Below, in pieces: positions 9,988-20,980 of a DNA stretch of 64,000 nucleotides. Below the pieces are notes generated by a model. The model was not told the origin of the DNA, did not search any database, and was given only the letters and a program-made list of their open reading frames with translations. Every line of letters starts with the position of its first letter. Position 1 is the first letter of the stretch. The position numbers and the translations under genes are program-made. Source of the stretch: Leifsonia sp. ZF2019 (GTDB lineage: Bacteria; Actinomycetota; Actinomycetes; Actinomycetales; Microbacteriaceae); contig NZ_CP065037.1 of the NCBI RefSeq assembly GCF_019924635.1, forward strand, positions 2,666,001 through 2,730,000, in the 5' to 3' direction.

Positions 9988-11325
9988 TCAGCGGACGGTC
10001 GGCCAGGAACGCTCGCCGCTGCCCGTGTACAACTGCTGCGGGCGGCCGATCTTGGTGGCCGGGTCGAGGTTCATCTCCCGCCAGTGGGCGATCCAGCCGG
10101 GGAGACGGCCGATCGCGAAGAGCACCGTGAACATCCGCGTCGGGAAGCCCATCGCCTTGTAGATCACGCCCGTGTAGAAGTCCACGTTCGGGTAGAGCTT
10201 GCGGTCGACGAAGTACTGATCCGCGAGCGCGACCTCCTCGAGCTCCTTCGCGATGTCGAGCAGCGGGTCGTGCACGCCCAGCGCGGCGAGGACCTCGTCC
10301 GCCGACTGCTTCACGAGCCGCGCGCGCGGGTCGAAGTTCTTGTACACGCGGTGCCCGAAGCCCATGAGCTTGACACCCGACTCCTTGTTCTTCACCCGCT
10401 CGACGAACTTCTGCACGCTCTCGCCGGAATCGCGGATGCCCGCGAGCATCTGCAGCACGGCCTCGTTCGCCCCGCCGTGCAGCGGGCCGTAGAGGGCGTT
10501 GATGCCGGCGGAGACGGAGGCGAACAGGTTCGCCTGCGTCGACCCGACCAGGCGCACGGTCGACGTCGAGGCGTTCTGCTCGTGGTCCTCGTGCAGGATG
10601 AGCAGGCGCTCGAGGGCCCGCGACAGCACAGGGTTCACCTCGTAGGGCTCAGCGAGCGTGCCGAAATTGAGACGCAGGAAGTTGTCGACGAAGCTCAGCG
10701 AGTTGTCCGGATAGAGGAAGGCCTGGCCGACGCTCTTCTTGTGCGCGTACGCGGCGATCACCGGGAGCTTGGCGAGCAGGCGGATGGTCGAGAGCTCGAC
10801 CTGCTCCGGATCGGAGACGCTGAGCGAATCCTGATAGAAGGTGGACAGGGCGGACACGGCGCTGGAGAGCACCGACATCGGGTGCGCGTCGTGCGGCAGC
10901 GCACTGAAGAAGCGGCGAAGGTCCTCGTGCAGGAGGGTGTGGCGGCGGATGCGCTCGTCGAAGTCCGCGAGCTCAGTCGGCGTCGGCAGCTCGCCGTGGA
11001 TGAGGAGCCAGGCCACCTCGAGGAAGGTGGAGTTCTCCGCGATCTGCTCGATCGGGTAGCCGCGATAGCGCAGGATGCCCTGGTCGCCGTCGATGTAGGT
11101 GATCGCCGACCGCGTCGCCGCGGTGTTGACGAAGCCGTAGTCGAGGCTGGTCAGGCCGGTCTGCTTGGTGAGGCTGGAGAGGTCGATGCTCGAGGCGCCC
11201 GACGTGCTCGGCAGGATGGGGAACTCGGCGACCCCGCCCGGGTAGCGCAGCTCGGCGACGGCCGCCTCCTGCTCGACGGGGCCGGTACGCTCCGTCGGTG
11301 CATTCTCGGTGCCGAGTCCAGTCAC
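9988..11325 (-). CDS. gltA: Citrate synthase
   Basis: 445 aa type II-like citrate synthase condensing oxaloacetate and acetyl-CoA at TCA-cycle entry. Landmarks are ITYIDGDQGILRYRGYPIEQ, LHEDHEQNASTSTVRLVGST, the catalytic His region LYGPLHGGANEAV and GFGHRVYKNFDPRA. I took the GTG at 11325, which follows GGAGG by a few bases; an in-frame ATG at 11388 would add 21 residues with no better ribosome site. It is transcribed alone, downstream of dapC with a gap of about 130 bp in which I see no strong hairpin. Confidence 0.93.
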   Translation of the reverse strand: MTGLGTENAPTERTGPVEQEAAVAELRYPGGVAEFPILPSTSGASSIDLSSLTKQTGLTSLDYGFVNTAATRSAITYIDGDQGILRYRGYPIEQIAENSTFLEVAWLLIHGELPTPTELADFDERIRRHTLLHEDLRRFFSALPHDAHPMSVLSSAVSALSTFYQDSLSVSDPEQVELSTIRLLAKLPVIAAYAHKKSVGQAFLYPDNSLSFVDNFLRLNFGTLAEPYEVNPVLSRALERLLILHEDHEQNASTSTVRLVGSTQANLFASVSAGINALYGPLHGGANEAVLQMLAGIRDSGESVQKFVERVKNKESGVKLMGFGHRVYKNFDPRARLVKQSADEVLAALGVHDPLLDIAKELEEVALADQYFVDRKLYPNVDFYTGVIYKAMGFPTRMFTVLFAIGRLPGWIAHWREMNLDPATKIGRPQQLYTGSGERSWPTVR

Positions 11326-11455
11326 AACGCCTCCAGGTCTTGGGGTTGGGCAGAGTTGAGCGCGCCGATCGTGGCAGCGCTGCATCATTCGTGCGGGTAC
11401 AGCCTAACGAACGCGCGAGGCAACTGTCGCATCACGCAAAGCCCGGCCGATCGGG

Positions 11456-12574
11456 TTAGAGGGAGTCTCCAAATGTGCGGAGACGCTCTGCGGCCGCGGC
11501 GATGCGCTCATCCGTCGCGGTGAGGGAGAGCCGCACGTGCTCGGGATAGTGGTCGCCGTAGAAGTGGCCGGGGCCGGCGAGGATGCCGAGGTCGGCCAGC
11601 CGGCCGATGCTCTCCCAGGCGTCGCGGCCCTCCGTCGCCCACAGGTACAGGCCCGCCTCGCTGTGATCGACGCGGAAGCCGGCCGCCTCGAGAGCGGGCT
11701 TCAGCAGCTCGCGACGCGCGCGGTAGCGTTCGCGCTGCGTCGCCACATGGGCGTCGTCGCCCAGGGCGACGACCATGGCGGCCTGGAGCGGCGAGGGAAG
11801 CATCAGACCCGCGTGCTTGCGCACGGTGGTCAGCCTCCCGACCACGGTGCGGCAGCCGGCGACGAACGCCGCCCGGTAGCCCGCGAGGTTCGACTGCTTG
11901 CTGAGGGAGTAGACGGCGAGGATGTTGCGACGGTCGTCCCCGATCACCCGCGGATCGAGGACGCTCGGGATGCGCTCGGCGTCCCACGGGGCGTCCCAGC
12001 CCAGCTCGGCGTAGCACTCGTCGCTCGCGAGGTAGGCGCCGAGTTCCCGGGCCCGCTCGACGGCCGCGCGCAGGTCGTCGACCGACAGCACCCGCCCGTC
12101 GGGGTTCCCGGGACTGTTCAGCCAGATCAGGCGCGTGTTCTGCGGCCATTCGGCCGGGTCGTCGCTCGCCAGGGTCTCCGCCCCGGCCATCGCGGCCCCG
12201 ATGGCGTAGGTCGGGTACGCCGCGCGCGGATGCACGACGACGTCGCCCTCCCCCAGTCCGAGCAGGAACGGCAGGAACGCGACGAGCTCCTTCGACCCGA
12301 TGGTCGGGAGCACGTTGTCGACGGTGAGGCCGGGGACCCCGCGGCGACGGGCGAACCACCCCACGATGGCCTCCCGCAGCGCCGGGGTGCCGACCGTCTG
12401 CGGGTAGGCGTGCGCGTCGGTCGCCTCGGCGAGCGCGGCACGGATGAGCGCGGGGGTCTCGTCGACCGGCGAGCCGATCGAGAGGTCGACGATTCCGCCG
12501 GCGTGCGCACGGGCGCGCTCCGCGTACGGCGTCATCTGATCCCAGGGGTACTCCGGGAGTTCTTTCAGCGCCAC
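11456..12574 (-). CDS. dapC: Succinyldiaminopimelate transaminase
   Basis: 372 aa fold-type I PLP aminotransferase. The start MALKELPEYPWDQMTPYAER and the motif SLSKQSNLAGYRAAF, with the PLP lysine, match actinobacterial DapC, which makes N-succinyl-LL-2,6-diaminopimelate for lysine and peptidoglycan. Its start is 1 bp from the fdxA stop codon; the fdxA-dapC order is a conserved actinobacterial pair, which strengthens the assignment over a generic class I aminotransferase. Confidence 0.9.
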   Translation of the reverse strand: MALKELPEYPWDQMTPYAERARAHAGGIVDLSIGSPVDETPALIRAALAEATDAHAYPQTVGTPALREAIVGWFARRRGVPGLTVDNVLPTIGSKELVAFLPFLLGLGEGDVVVHPRAAYPTYAIGAAMAGAETLASDDPAEWPQNTRLIWLNSPGNPDGRVLSVDDLRAAVERARELGAYLASDECYAELGWDAPWDAERIPSVLDPRVIGDDRRNILAVYSLSKQSNLAGYRAAFVAGCRTVVGRLTTVRKHAGLMLPSPLQAAMVVALGDDAHVATQRERYRARRELLKPALEAAGFRVDHSEAGLYLWATEGRDAWESIGRLADLGILAGPGHFYGDHYPEHVRLSLTATDERIAAAAERLRTFGDSL

Positions 12575-12575
12575 G

Positions 12576-12896
12576 TCAGTGCGCCTGCGGCGGCAGGGCG
12601 GAGATCAACGGGTGATCCTTGGCGATCACGCCGACCTTGGCCGCGCCGCCGGGTGAGCCGATGTCGTCGAAGAACTCGACGTTGGCCTTGTAGTAGTCCG
12701 CCCACTCCTCGGGGAGGTCGTCCTCGTAGTAGATGGCCTCGACGGGGCACACGGGCTCACAGGCGCCGCAGTCGACGCACTCGTCCGGGTGGATGTAGAG
12801 CGACCGTTCACCCTCGTAGATGCAGTCGACCGGGCATTCGTCGATGCACGCGCGGTCTTTGACGTCGACGCACGGGAGGGCGATGACATAGGTCAC
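12576..12896 (-). CDS. fdxA: 7Fe ferredoxin
   Basis: 106 aa ferredoxin with cysteines in the pattern of a [3Fe-4S]/[4Fe-4S] protein: Cys9, Cys17, Cys21 and Cys25 in the first motif, then [12 protein letters not shown] at 40-51. It carries low-potential electrons in the cytoplasm; partners are not shown here. It is the first gene of the fdxA-dapC unit. Confidence 0.95.
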   Translation of the reverse strand: MTYVIALPCVDVKDRACIDECPVDCIYEGERSLYIHPDECVDCGACEPVCPVEAIYYEDDLPEEWADYYKANVEFFDDIGSPGGAAKVGVIAKDHPLISALPPQAH

Positions 12897-12986
12897 GGTG
12901 GTTCTGATCCCTTCGCGAGAGCTTCGAGAGGTTCGAGGCGAGCCTCGGGAGCTACCCGTCTAGCTTATTCCGATATCCGCGGAGCC

Positions 12987-13397
12987 CTATTCCGAAACGG
13001 CGGGGCCGGGCTCCATGGCCGCCGCGGGCTCGGGGCGCGCCGGCCGGCGACGCACGTCGGGCCAGGCGACCACCACGGCGGCGATCAGGATCGGCGCCAC
13101 GAGCCAGATCTGGCCGGCGAGCGTGTTCGGGATGAGCACCGAGCCCCCCGGGCTCTGCTGCGCGAAGAGCAGCACGGACGCGATCGCGCCGAGCGCGGCG
13201 AGGATGGCGGGCACCCGGGTCGCCGCGAGGAGCCGGAGTCCGACCAGCAGCGAGGTGTACGCGAGAAGCGCGCCGATCAGCCCGAGCGGGATGCCCACCC
13301 CCCAGGTGACGTCGATCGGGTGCGCGACCGTGCCGACCGCTCCGACCAGGAGGCCGGCGAGCACGAGCAGCACGGCGTTGAGGATCCGGCTGAGCAT
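12987..13397 (-). CDS. Small four-helix membrane protein of unknown function
   Basis: 136 aa with about four hydrophobic helices (residues 5-25, 33-55, 61-80, 92-110) and a charged Pro/Ala-rich tail. It resembles the DUF6113-type small membrane proteins of Actinobacteria, by recollection of the pattern rather than by search. It is divergent from efeU, with the iron box in the shared intergenic region. Confidence 0.7.
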   Translation of the reverse strand: MLSRILNAVLLVLAGLLVGAVGTVAHPIDVTWGVGIPLGLIGALLAYTSLLVGLRLLAATRVPAILAALGAIASVLLFAQQSPGGSVLIPNTLAGQIWLVAPILIAAVVVAWPDVRRRPARPEPAAAMEPGPAVSE

Positions 13398-13446
13398 TCT
13401 CGCATCCTATCTGGACAGATCGAGAGGTCAGGACGTACGCTCGATC

Positions 13447-13464
13447 GGTAAGGTTAGCCTTACC
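13447..13464. promoter_or_regulatory. DtxR/IdeR-type iron box
   Basis: GGTAAGGTTAGCCTTACC is a perfect inverted repeat (arms GGTAAGG/CCTTACC) matching the core of the DtxR consensus TTAGGTTAGGCTAACCTAA. It is 31 bp upstream of efeU, so iron-dependent repression of efeUOB is expected. Confidence 0.85.
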
Positions 13465-13495
13465 AACCCCCTTTCCCTCTCCAGCAAGGTCCTCT

Positions 13496-14359
13496 GTGCT
13501 CGCGAACTATCTGATCGGCCTCCGCGAAGGCCTCGAGATGGCGCTCATCGTCACCATCCTCATCGCCTACGTCGTCAAAGTCGGCCGGAAGGACGTGCTC
13601 TCCAAGCTCTGGATCGGCGTCGGCATCGCCCTCGTCGTCCCGCTCGGCATCGGAGCCCTGCTGACCTGGGGCCCCTACGGCCTGAGCTTCCAGGCGCAGG
13701 AGATCGTCGGCGGCGGGCTCTCGGTGGTCGCGGTCGCGTTCGTGACGTGGATGATCTTCTGGATGGGCAAGACCGCCCGGTCGATGAAGTCCCTGCTGCA
13801 CGAGCGACTCGACTCGGTGCTGGTGGGCGCGGGATGGGGGGTCGTGATCCTGGCCATGCTCAGCGTGGGCCGCGAAGGCATCGAGACCGCGCTCTTCGTG
13901 TGGGCCACCGTCGACAGCGCGGGCGGCAGCTGGGAGCCGTTCGTCGGCGCGCTGCTCGGCCTGCTGACCGCCGGAGTGCTCGGCTTCCTCCTCTACCGCG
14001 GCATGGTCCGCATCAACCTCGGCACCTTCTTCGCCTGGACGGGCGCGTTCCTCATCCTCGTCGCGGGCGGCGTGCTGGCGTACGGCGTCGGCGACCTGCA
14101 GGAGGCCGGCGTGATCCCCGGCGCGGGCATCCACGCCTACGACATCAGCGCCGCCATCCCGGCCTCCAGCTGGTACGGCACCGTGCTCGCCGGTGTGATC
14201 AACTTCAACCCGTCCCCGACCTGGTTCCAGGTCATCGCCTGGTTCGGCTACATCATCGTCGTCTCGTTCTTCTACATCCGCGCCCAGCGCGCCGCCCACC
14301 GCCCGCCGGCGGCCTCCGGAGCCCCCGGCCAAGCGGCGGGCACCCCCGTCGCCTCCTGA
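13496..14359 (+). CDS. efeU: Iron permease of the EfeUOB system
   Basis: 287 aa polytopic protein of the Ftr1/EfeU family. Two REXXE iron-binding motifs occur inside membrane helices, REGLE at 10-14 and REGIE at 126-130. About seven helices are visible. It is the first gene of efeU-efeO-efeB, directly after the iron box; start GTG at 13496. It imports iron delivered by EfeO and EfeB. Confidence 0.93.
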   Translation: MLANYLIGLREGLEMALIVTILIAYVVKVGRKDVLSKLWIGVGIALVVPLGIGALLTWGPYGLSFQAQEIVGGGLSVVAVAFVTWMIFWMGKTARSMKSLLHERLDSVLVGAGWGVVILAMLSVGREGIETALFVWATVDSAGGSWEPFVGALLGLLTAGVLGFLLYRGMVRINLGTFFAWTGAFLILVAGGVLAYGVGDLQEAGVIPGAGIHAYDISAAIPASSWYGTVLAGVINFNPSPTWFQVIAWFGYIIVVSFFYIRAQRAAHRPPAASGAPGQAAGTPVAS

Positions 14360-14425
14360 GGCGGCCCCACGCACGCACCCCGACACCGCATTCCACAGCA
14401 CCCGAAGAGAAAGCACAGCACCCAC

Positions 14426-15607
14426 ATGGCTCGATACCGTCCACTCGGCGTGATCGCCGGCAGCATCGCCGGCGCCGCCGCCCTCGCCGCCGCCCTCACC
14501 GGCTGCGTCCCCAACACGGCGACCGCCGAGGCCGAGGCGATCTCCGTCACGCTCGACGACGACGCCTGCACCGTGTCGACCGCGACGGCACCGTCCGGCC
14601 CCGTCACCTTCCAGGTCACCAACAAGGGCACCGACGTCAACGAGTTCGAGGTGCTCGCGCAGGACAAGCTCCGCATCGCGGGCGAGAAGGAGAACATCGG
14701 CCCGGGCACGACGGTCAACTACGTCGTGCAGCTCGCCGAGGGCGACTACTTCACGGCCTGCAAGAAGGGCATGGTCGGCAGCCCGACCTCCGTCACCGCG
14801 TTCACCGTGACCAAGGGATCGGGTGACACGAAGACCGCGAGCGAGAGCAAGCAGGTCGCCCAGGCGGTCACCAACTACACCAGCTATGTCAAGGACCAGG
14901 CGGGTCAGCTCCTCACCGCGACGAAGGCGTTCGCCGCCTCGTACGAGAGCGGCGACGACGCGGCGGCGCAGGCGCAGTATCCGGCCGCGCGCATGTTCTA
15001 CGAGCGCATCGAGCCTACGGCCGAGCAGTTCGGCGACATCGACCCGGCGCTCGACCTGCGCGAGGCGGACCTCGAGCAGGGTCAGGACTGGACCGGCTGG
15101 CACCGCATCGAGAAGGACCTCTGGGCTCCGGCCGGGTTCACCCCGTCCGACGCCGCCGGGCGCAAGGTGCTCGGCGATCAGCTCGTCGCCGACACCCAGA
15201 AGCTCTACGACCTCGTGTACGCCAAGGACTTCACCCTCACGCTCGACCAGATCTCCAACGGCGCCAGCGGCCTGATGGAGGAGGTCTCGCGCAGCAAGAT
15301 CACCGGTGAGGAGGAGACCTTCTCGCACACCGACCTGTGGGACTTCAAAGCGAACGTGGAGGGCGCGGAGGTCGCGTACGGCACCGTCCGTGACATCCTG
15401 TTGGAGAAGGGCAGCACCGGGAAGAGCGCCGCGAAGACGCTCGACACGGAGTTCGCCGCCATCGACAAGCTCCTCGCCCAGTACACCTCGGGCGACGGCT
15501 ACGTCAGCTACACCCAGCTCACGACCGAGCAGGTGAAGGAGCTCTCCGACGAGGTGAACGCCCTCAGCGAGCCGCTGAGCCAGCTGACATCGATCCTCGT
15601 CAAGTAG
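14426..15607 (+). CDS. efeO: Iron uptake lipoprotein with cupredoxin and M75 domains
   Basis: 393 aa with a lipoprotein signal peptide ending in the lipobox LTGC (Cys27), an N-terminal cupredoxin-like EfeO domain (about 35-130) and a C-terminal M75 imelysin-type domain. The metal-binding HRIEK sits at 226-230, preceded by FYERIEPTAEQFGDIDPALD. It is the extracellular iron-binding part that hands iron to EfeU. It lies 66 bp after efeU and 7 bp before efeB. Confidence 0.93.
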   Translation: MARYRPLGVIAGSIAGAAALAAALTGCVPNTATAEAEAISVTLDDDACTVSTATAPSGPVTFQVTNKGTDVNEFEVLAQDKLRIAGEKENIGPGTTVNYVVQLAEGDYFTACKKGMVGSPTSVTAFTVTKGSGDTKTASESKQVAQAVTNYTSYVKDQAGQLLTATKAFAASYESGDDAAAQAQYPAARMFYERIEPTAEQFGDIDPALDLREADLEQGQDWTGWHRIEKDLWAPAGFTPSDAAGRKVLGDQLVADTQKLYDLVYAKDFTLTLDQISNGASGLMEEVSRSKITGEEETFSHTDLWDFKANVEGAEVAYGTVRDILLEKGSTGKSAAKTLDTEFAAIDKLLAQYTSGDGYVSYTQLTTEQVKELSDEVNALSEPLSQLTSILVK

Positions 15608-15614
15608 GAGTCGC

Positions 15615-16928
15615 GTGAGCGAGGAAACACCCGCCGAACGCCCGGGGTCCGCCGAGGACCCCGGGCGGTCCGGACTGTCCCGGCGTGGGCTACTCGGCCT
15701 GGCCGGGCTCGGAGTCGGCGCCGGGGTCGTCGGATTCGGCGCCGGGATCGCGGTCGATCGCGCGGCCTCGGGCGCCCAGGCCGCCACCAGCGCCGTCTAC
15801 CCGTTCTACGGAGAGCACCAGGCGGGGATCACGACGCCCGTGCAGGACCGCCTCCACTTCGCCGCGTTCGACGTCGCCCCCGGGCTCGACCGTTACGGCC
15901 TGATCGAGCTGCTGCGCGACTGGACGGTGGCCGCTGCTCGGATGAGCCAGGGCAAGGCCGCCGGCACGTACGGCCCGGCCTCGGGCCCGTCGGACCAGCC
16001 CCCGGATGACACGGGCGAGGCCCTCGACCTGCCGCCCGGGGGGCTCACCCTCACCTTCGGCTTCGGGCCGACCCTCTTCACCGCGGCCGACGGCCGGGAC
16101 CGGTTCGGGATCGCGTCGAAGCGTCCGGACGCACTCGTCGATCTCCCCCACTTCCCCGGCGACGCTCTCGTCGACGCGGCCAGCGGGGGCGACCTCTGCA
16201 TCCAGGCCTGCAGCGAGGACCCGCAGGTCGCCGTGCACGCCATCCGCAACCTGTCGCGCATCGCCTTCGGGCGGGCGGCGATCCGGTGGTCGCAGCTCGG
16301 CTTCGGCCGCACCTCCTCCACCTCCCGCAGCCAGGTGACGCCGCGCAACCTGTTCGGCTTCAAGGACGGCACCGCGAACATCAAGTCCGAGGACCAGAAG
16401 GTGGTCGAGGACCAGGTGTGGGCCGCCGGCTCCGACGGCGCCTCCTGGATGGCGGGCGGCTCGTACCTCGTCGCCCGGAAGATCCGCATGGTCATCGAGA
16501 ACTGGGACCGCCAGCAGCTCGGCGAGCAGGAGCGCATCATCGGCCGCGACAAAGGCGAGGGCGCCCCGCTCTCGGGAGGCACGGAGTTCAGCGACCCGAA
16601 CTTCCTCGCGCTCGCCTCCGACGGCGGCACGAAGATCGACCCGGACTCGCACGTCCGCCTCGCACACCCCACGATGAACGACGGCGCCCAGCTGCTGCGC
16701 CGCGGCTACAACTTCGTGGACGGCAACGACGACCTGGGCCGGCTCAACGCCGGGCTGTTCTTCATCGCGTTCCAGCGCGACCCGCGCAGACAGTTCATCC
16801 CCATCCAGACCCGGCTCTCCCGCAGCGACCTGCTGAACGAGTACCTCAAGCACGTCGGCTCCGGCGTCTTCGCCGTGCCTCCCGGCGCGACCGAGGGATC
16901 CTACGTGGGCGCCGGGCTCTTCACGTAG
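15615..16928 (+). CDS. efeB: Dye-decolorizing-type heme peroxidase, Tat-exported
   Basis: 437 aa. A twin-arginine signal peptide (SRRGLLGLAGLG, Arg23-Arg24, then a long hydrophobic stretch) indicates export of the folded protein. The DyP signature GFKDG is at 248-252, with the conserved Asp251. EfeB is the peroxidase component of EfeUOB, thought to assist iron oxidation or release from heme. Start GTG at 15615; a strong hairpin follows the stop codon. Confidence 0.93.
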   Translation: MSEETPAERPGSAEDPGRSGLSRRGLLGLAGLGVGAGVVGFGAGIAVDRAASGAQAATSAVYPFYGEHQAGITTPVQDRLHFAAFDVAPGLDRYGLIELLRDWTVAAARMSQGKAAGTYGPASGPSDQPPDDTGEALDLPPGGLTLTFGFGPTLFTAADGRDRFGIASKRPDALVDLPHFPGDALVDAASGGDLCIQACSEDPQVAVHAIRNLSRIAFGRAAIRWSQLGFGRTSSTSRSQVTPRNLFGFKDGTANIKSEDQKVVEDQVWAAGSDGASWMAGGSYLVARKIRMVIENWDRQQLGEQERIIGRDKGEGAPLSGGTEFSDPNFLALASDGGTKIDPDSHVRLAHPTMNDGAQLLRRGYNFVDGNDDLGRLNAGLFFIAFQRDPRRQFIPIQTRLSRSDLLNEYLKHVGSGVFAVPPGATEGSYVGAGLFT

Positions 16929-16955
16929 CCCGCACATTCGTGCCGAATGCACGAA

Positions 16956-16999
16956 AAGGGGTGGGGATTCGCGACATTCGTCACGAATCCCCACCCCTT
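16956..16999. terminator. Bidirectional hairpin between efeB and typA
   Basis: Perfect 16-bp stem: AAGGGGTGGGGATTCG at 16956-16971 against its complement at 16984-16999, with a 12-nt loop. It lies between two convergent genes. Just before it, CATTCG and CGAATG (16935-16949) form a second small palindrome. Confidence 0.8.
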
Positions 17000-17010
17000 C
17001 GTCGTCGGCG

Positions 17011-18927
<1,917 letters not shown>

Positions 18928-18992
18928 GCGTGAGGGCTCGACTCTCGTCAGGAGGTTTTCGGGGAACGGTCCATTCTATCCCCTCCGGACAG

Positions 18993-19035
18993 CACGGAAC
19001 GCCGCCCCCGCGCTCGGCGGGGACGGCGTTCCGTG
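18993..19035. terminator. Hairpin after the peptide ABC ATPase gene
   Basis: CACGGAACGCCG (18993-19004) pairs with CGGCGTTCCGTG (19024-19035); the GC-rich interior can extend the stem. It separates the transporter gene from typA on the same strand. Confidence 0.75.
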
Positions 19036-19055
19036 ACGATCCGGTGGACGGGAGG

Positions 19056-20912
19056 TTACAGGCCCTGCGCCACCGGCGGCTCGGGCTCCTGCGGCAGACC
19101 CTCGTTGACCGGGGCGGCCTCGTCGGAGCCGGCGGCCAGCAGCTCGAGACGCAGAGCCCGGCGCGCGCGCTGCTGCTCCGGGTCCGGGAGCGGCACCGCG
19201 GCGAGGAGGCGCTGGGTGTACGCCTCCTTCGGGTAGCGGAGGATCTCGTCGCGGGTGCCGACCTCGACCAGGCTGCCGTGGTGCATCACCGCGATGCGGT
19301 CGGCGAGGACGTCGATGACTGCGAGGTCGTGGGTGATGAACAGGCAGGCGAAGTTCATCTCCTTCTGGAGCTGCTGCATGAGCTCCAGCACCCGGGCCTG
19401 CACCGACACGTCCAGCGCACTGGTCGGCTCGTCCGCGATGAGCACCTGCGGCTTCAGCGACAGGGCGCGGGCGATGCCGACACGCTGCTTCTGACCGCCC
19501 GAGAGCTCGTGCGGGAAGCGGCTGCGGTACGCGCGGGGAAGCTCGACGCTGTCCAGGAGGCGGTCCACCTCCTTGGCGAGGTCGGCGCCCTTGAGTCCCT
19601 TGGCGAGGCGCAGCGGCTCGCCGATCGAGTCGGCGATCTGCAGGCGCGGGTTCAGCGACGACGACGGGTCCTGGAAGACGATGCCGACGTTGCGGTGCAG
19701 CTTGCGGATCTCGTCGCGCTTGGCGTTGCTGATGTCCTGCCCGGCGACGACCAGCCTGCCCGAGTGGATGGGCAGAAGACCGATGGCCGCGCGGCCCAGG
19801 GTGGTCTTGCCGGAGCCCGACTCGCCCACGAGGCCGACGACCTCGCCCTCGTGGATGGTCAGATCGATGTCGGTCGCGGCCCGGAACGCGGGCACACGCC
19901 CGTGCTTCGGATATTCGATCGAGACCTTGTCGAAGTCGACCACGACCGCTCGCTTGTCCATCTCGGACTTCTCGTGCTCGGCGGCGGCGAGGCGCTCGTT
20001 GGCGCGGATGCGCTCGGCGAAGGCGGCGTCGGGGTTCTCGGTGCCGGCGGCGAGGGCGGCGGTCGTGTCGATCTCCTCGTCCTCACGCTGGCCGAGGTGC
20101 GGAACCGCGTCGAGCAGAGCGATCGTGTACGGGTGCTGCGGAGCCGCGAAGACGCCCTCCACGGTGCCCGCCTCGACGATGTCGCCCTTGCGCATCACGA
20201 CGATGTTGTCGGCCAGGTCGGCGACCACGCCCATGTCGTGCGTGATGAGGAGGATGGCACTGTCGAGCCGGTCGCGGAGGCTGCGCAGCAGCTCCAGGAT
20301 CTCGGCCTGCACCGTGACGTCGAGGGCCGTGGTCGGTTCGTCGGCGATGAGCAGCTTCGGGTCGCACGAGATCGACTGGGCGATCATCGCACGCTGCCGC
20401 TGGCCGCCGGAGAGCTGGTGCGGGTAGGAGTTGAAGGCCTTCACCGGGTCCGGCAGCTCGACCATGTCGAGCAGTTCGAGCGCGCGCTCCTTCGCCTCGT
20501 GCGGCGACATGCCGTAGTGGATGCGCAGCGTCTCCACGATCTGGAAGCCGACGGTGTAGACGGGGTTGAGCGCCGTCATCGGCTCCTGGAAGATCACGGC
20601 GACCTGGTTGCCGCGGACGCGCCGCATCTGCGACTGCGAGAGGCCGGTGATCTCGCGCCCCTCCAGCTTGATCGACCCGCGGATGCGCGAGTTCTTCGGC
20701 AGGAGGTCGAGGATCGCCATCGAGCTCGCACTCTTGCCGGAGCCGGACTCGCCCACGATCGCGAGCACTTCGCCCGCCTTGATCGAGTAGTCGAGCTTCT
20801 TGGCCGCGGGGACCCAGACGCCGTCGACGCCGAAGTCGACGGAGAGGCCGCTGACCTCCAGGACGGGGGCTCCGGTCACGACGCCGGCCTGACCGGTGGT
20901 GGTGTCGGTCAT
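19056..20912 (-). CDS. Peptide/nickel-type ABC transporter, fused double ATPase (OppD-OppF)
   Basis: 618 aa with two complete ABC ATPase domains in one chain. Each has a Walker A (GESGSGKSAS and GESGSGKTTLG) and a signature (LSGGQRQRAMIAQ and LSGGQKQRVGIAR). A short charged linker lies near residues 275-315. Such OppDF fusions energise dipeptide/oligopeptide importers. The gene is on the same strand as the oppA-B-C-like genes but separated from them by the opposite-strand PH-domain-like gene. A GAAAGGAACC ribosome site precedes the ATG. Confidence 0.93.
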   Translation of the reverse strand: MTDTTTGQAGVVTGAPVLEVSGLSVDFGVDGVWVPAAKKLDYSIKAGEVLAIVGESGSGKSASSMAILDLLPKNSRIRGSIKLEGREITGLSQSQMRRVRGNQVAVIFQEPMTALNPVYTVGFQIVETLRIHYGMSPHEAKERALELLDMVELPDPVKAFNSYPHQLSGGQRQRAMIAQSISCDPKLLIADEPTTALDVTVQAEILELLRSLRDRLDSAILLITHDMGVVADLADNIVVMRKGDIVEAGTVEGVFAAPQHPYTIALLDAVPHLGQREDEEIDTTAALAAGTENPDAAFAERIRANERLAAAEHEKSEMDKRAVVVDFDKVSIEYPKHGRVPAFRAATDIDLTIHEGEVVGLVGESGSGKTTLGRAAIGLLPIHSGRLVVAGQDISNAKRDEIRKLHRNVGIVFQDPSSSLNPRLQIADSIGEPLRLAKGLKGADLAKEVDRLLDSVELPRAYRSRFPHELSGGQKQRVGIARALSLKPQVLIADEPTSALDVSVQARVLELMQQLQKEMNFACLFITHDLAVIDVLADRIAVMHHGSLVEVGTRDEILRYPKEAYTQRLLAAVPLPDPEQQRARRALRLELLAAGSDEAAPVNEGLPQEPEPPVAQGL

Positions 20913-20980
20913 GATTCGAGGTTCCTTTCGGGAGCGGTCGGCGTCGGGATGCCGTGTGGGCGGGATGAGAGCATGGAACC

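Noticed and set aside
7044..10130. Very long open frame overlapping the TetR and acylase genes
   Set aside because: Translation is low-complexity Arg/Ala/Pro sequence, in a different frame from the well-supported acylase.
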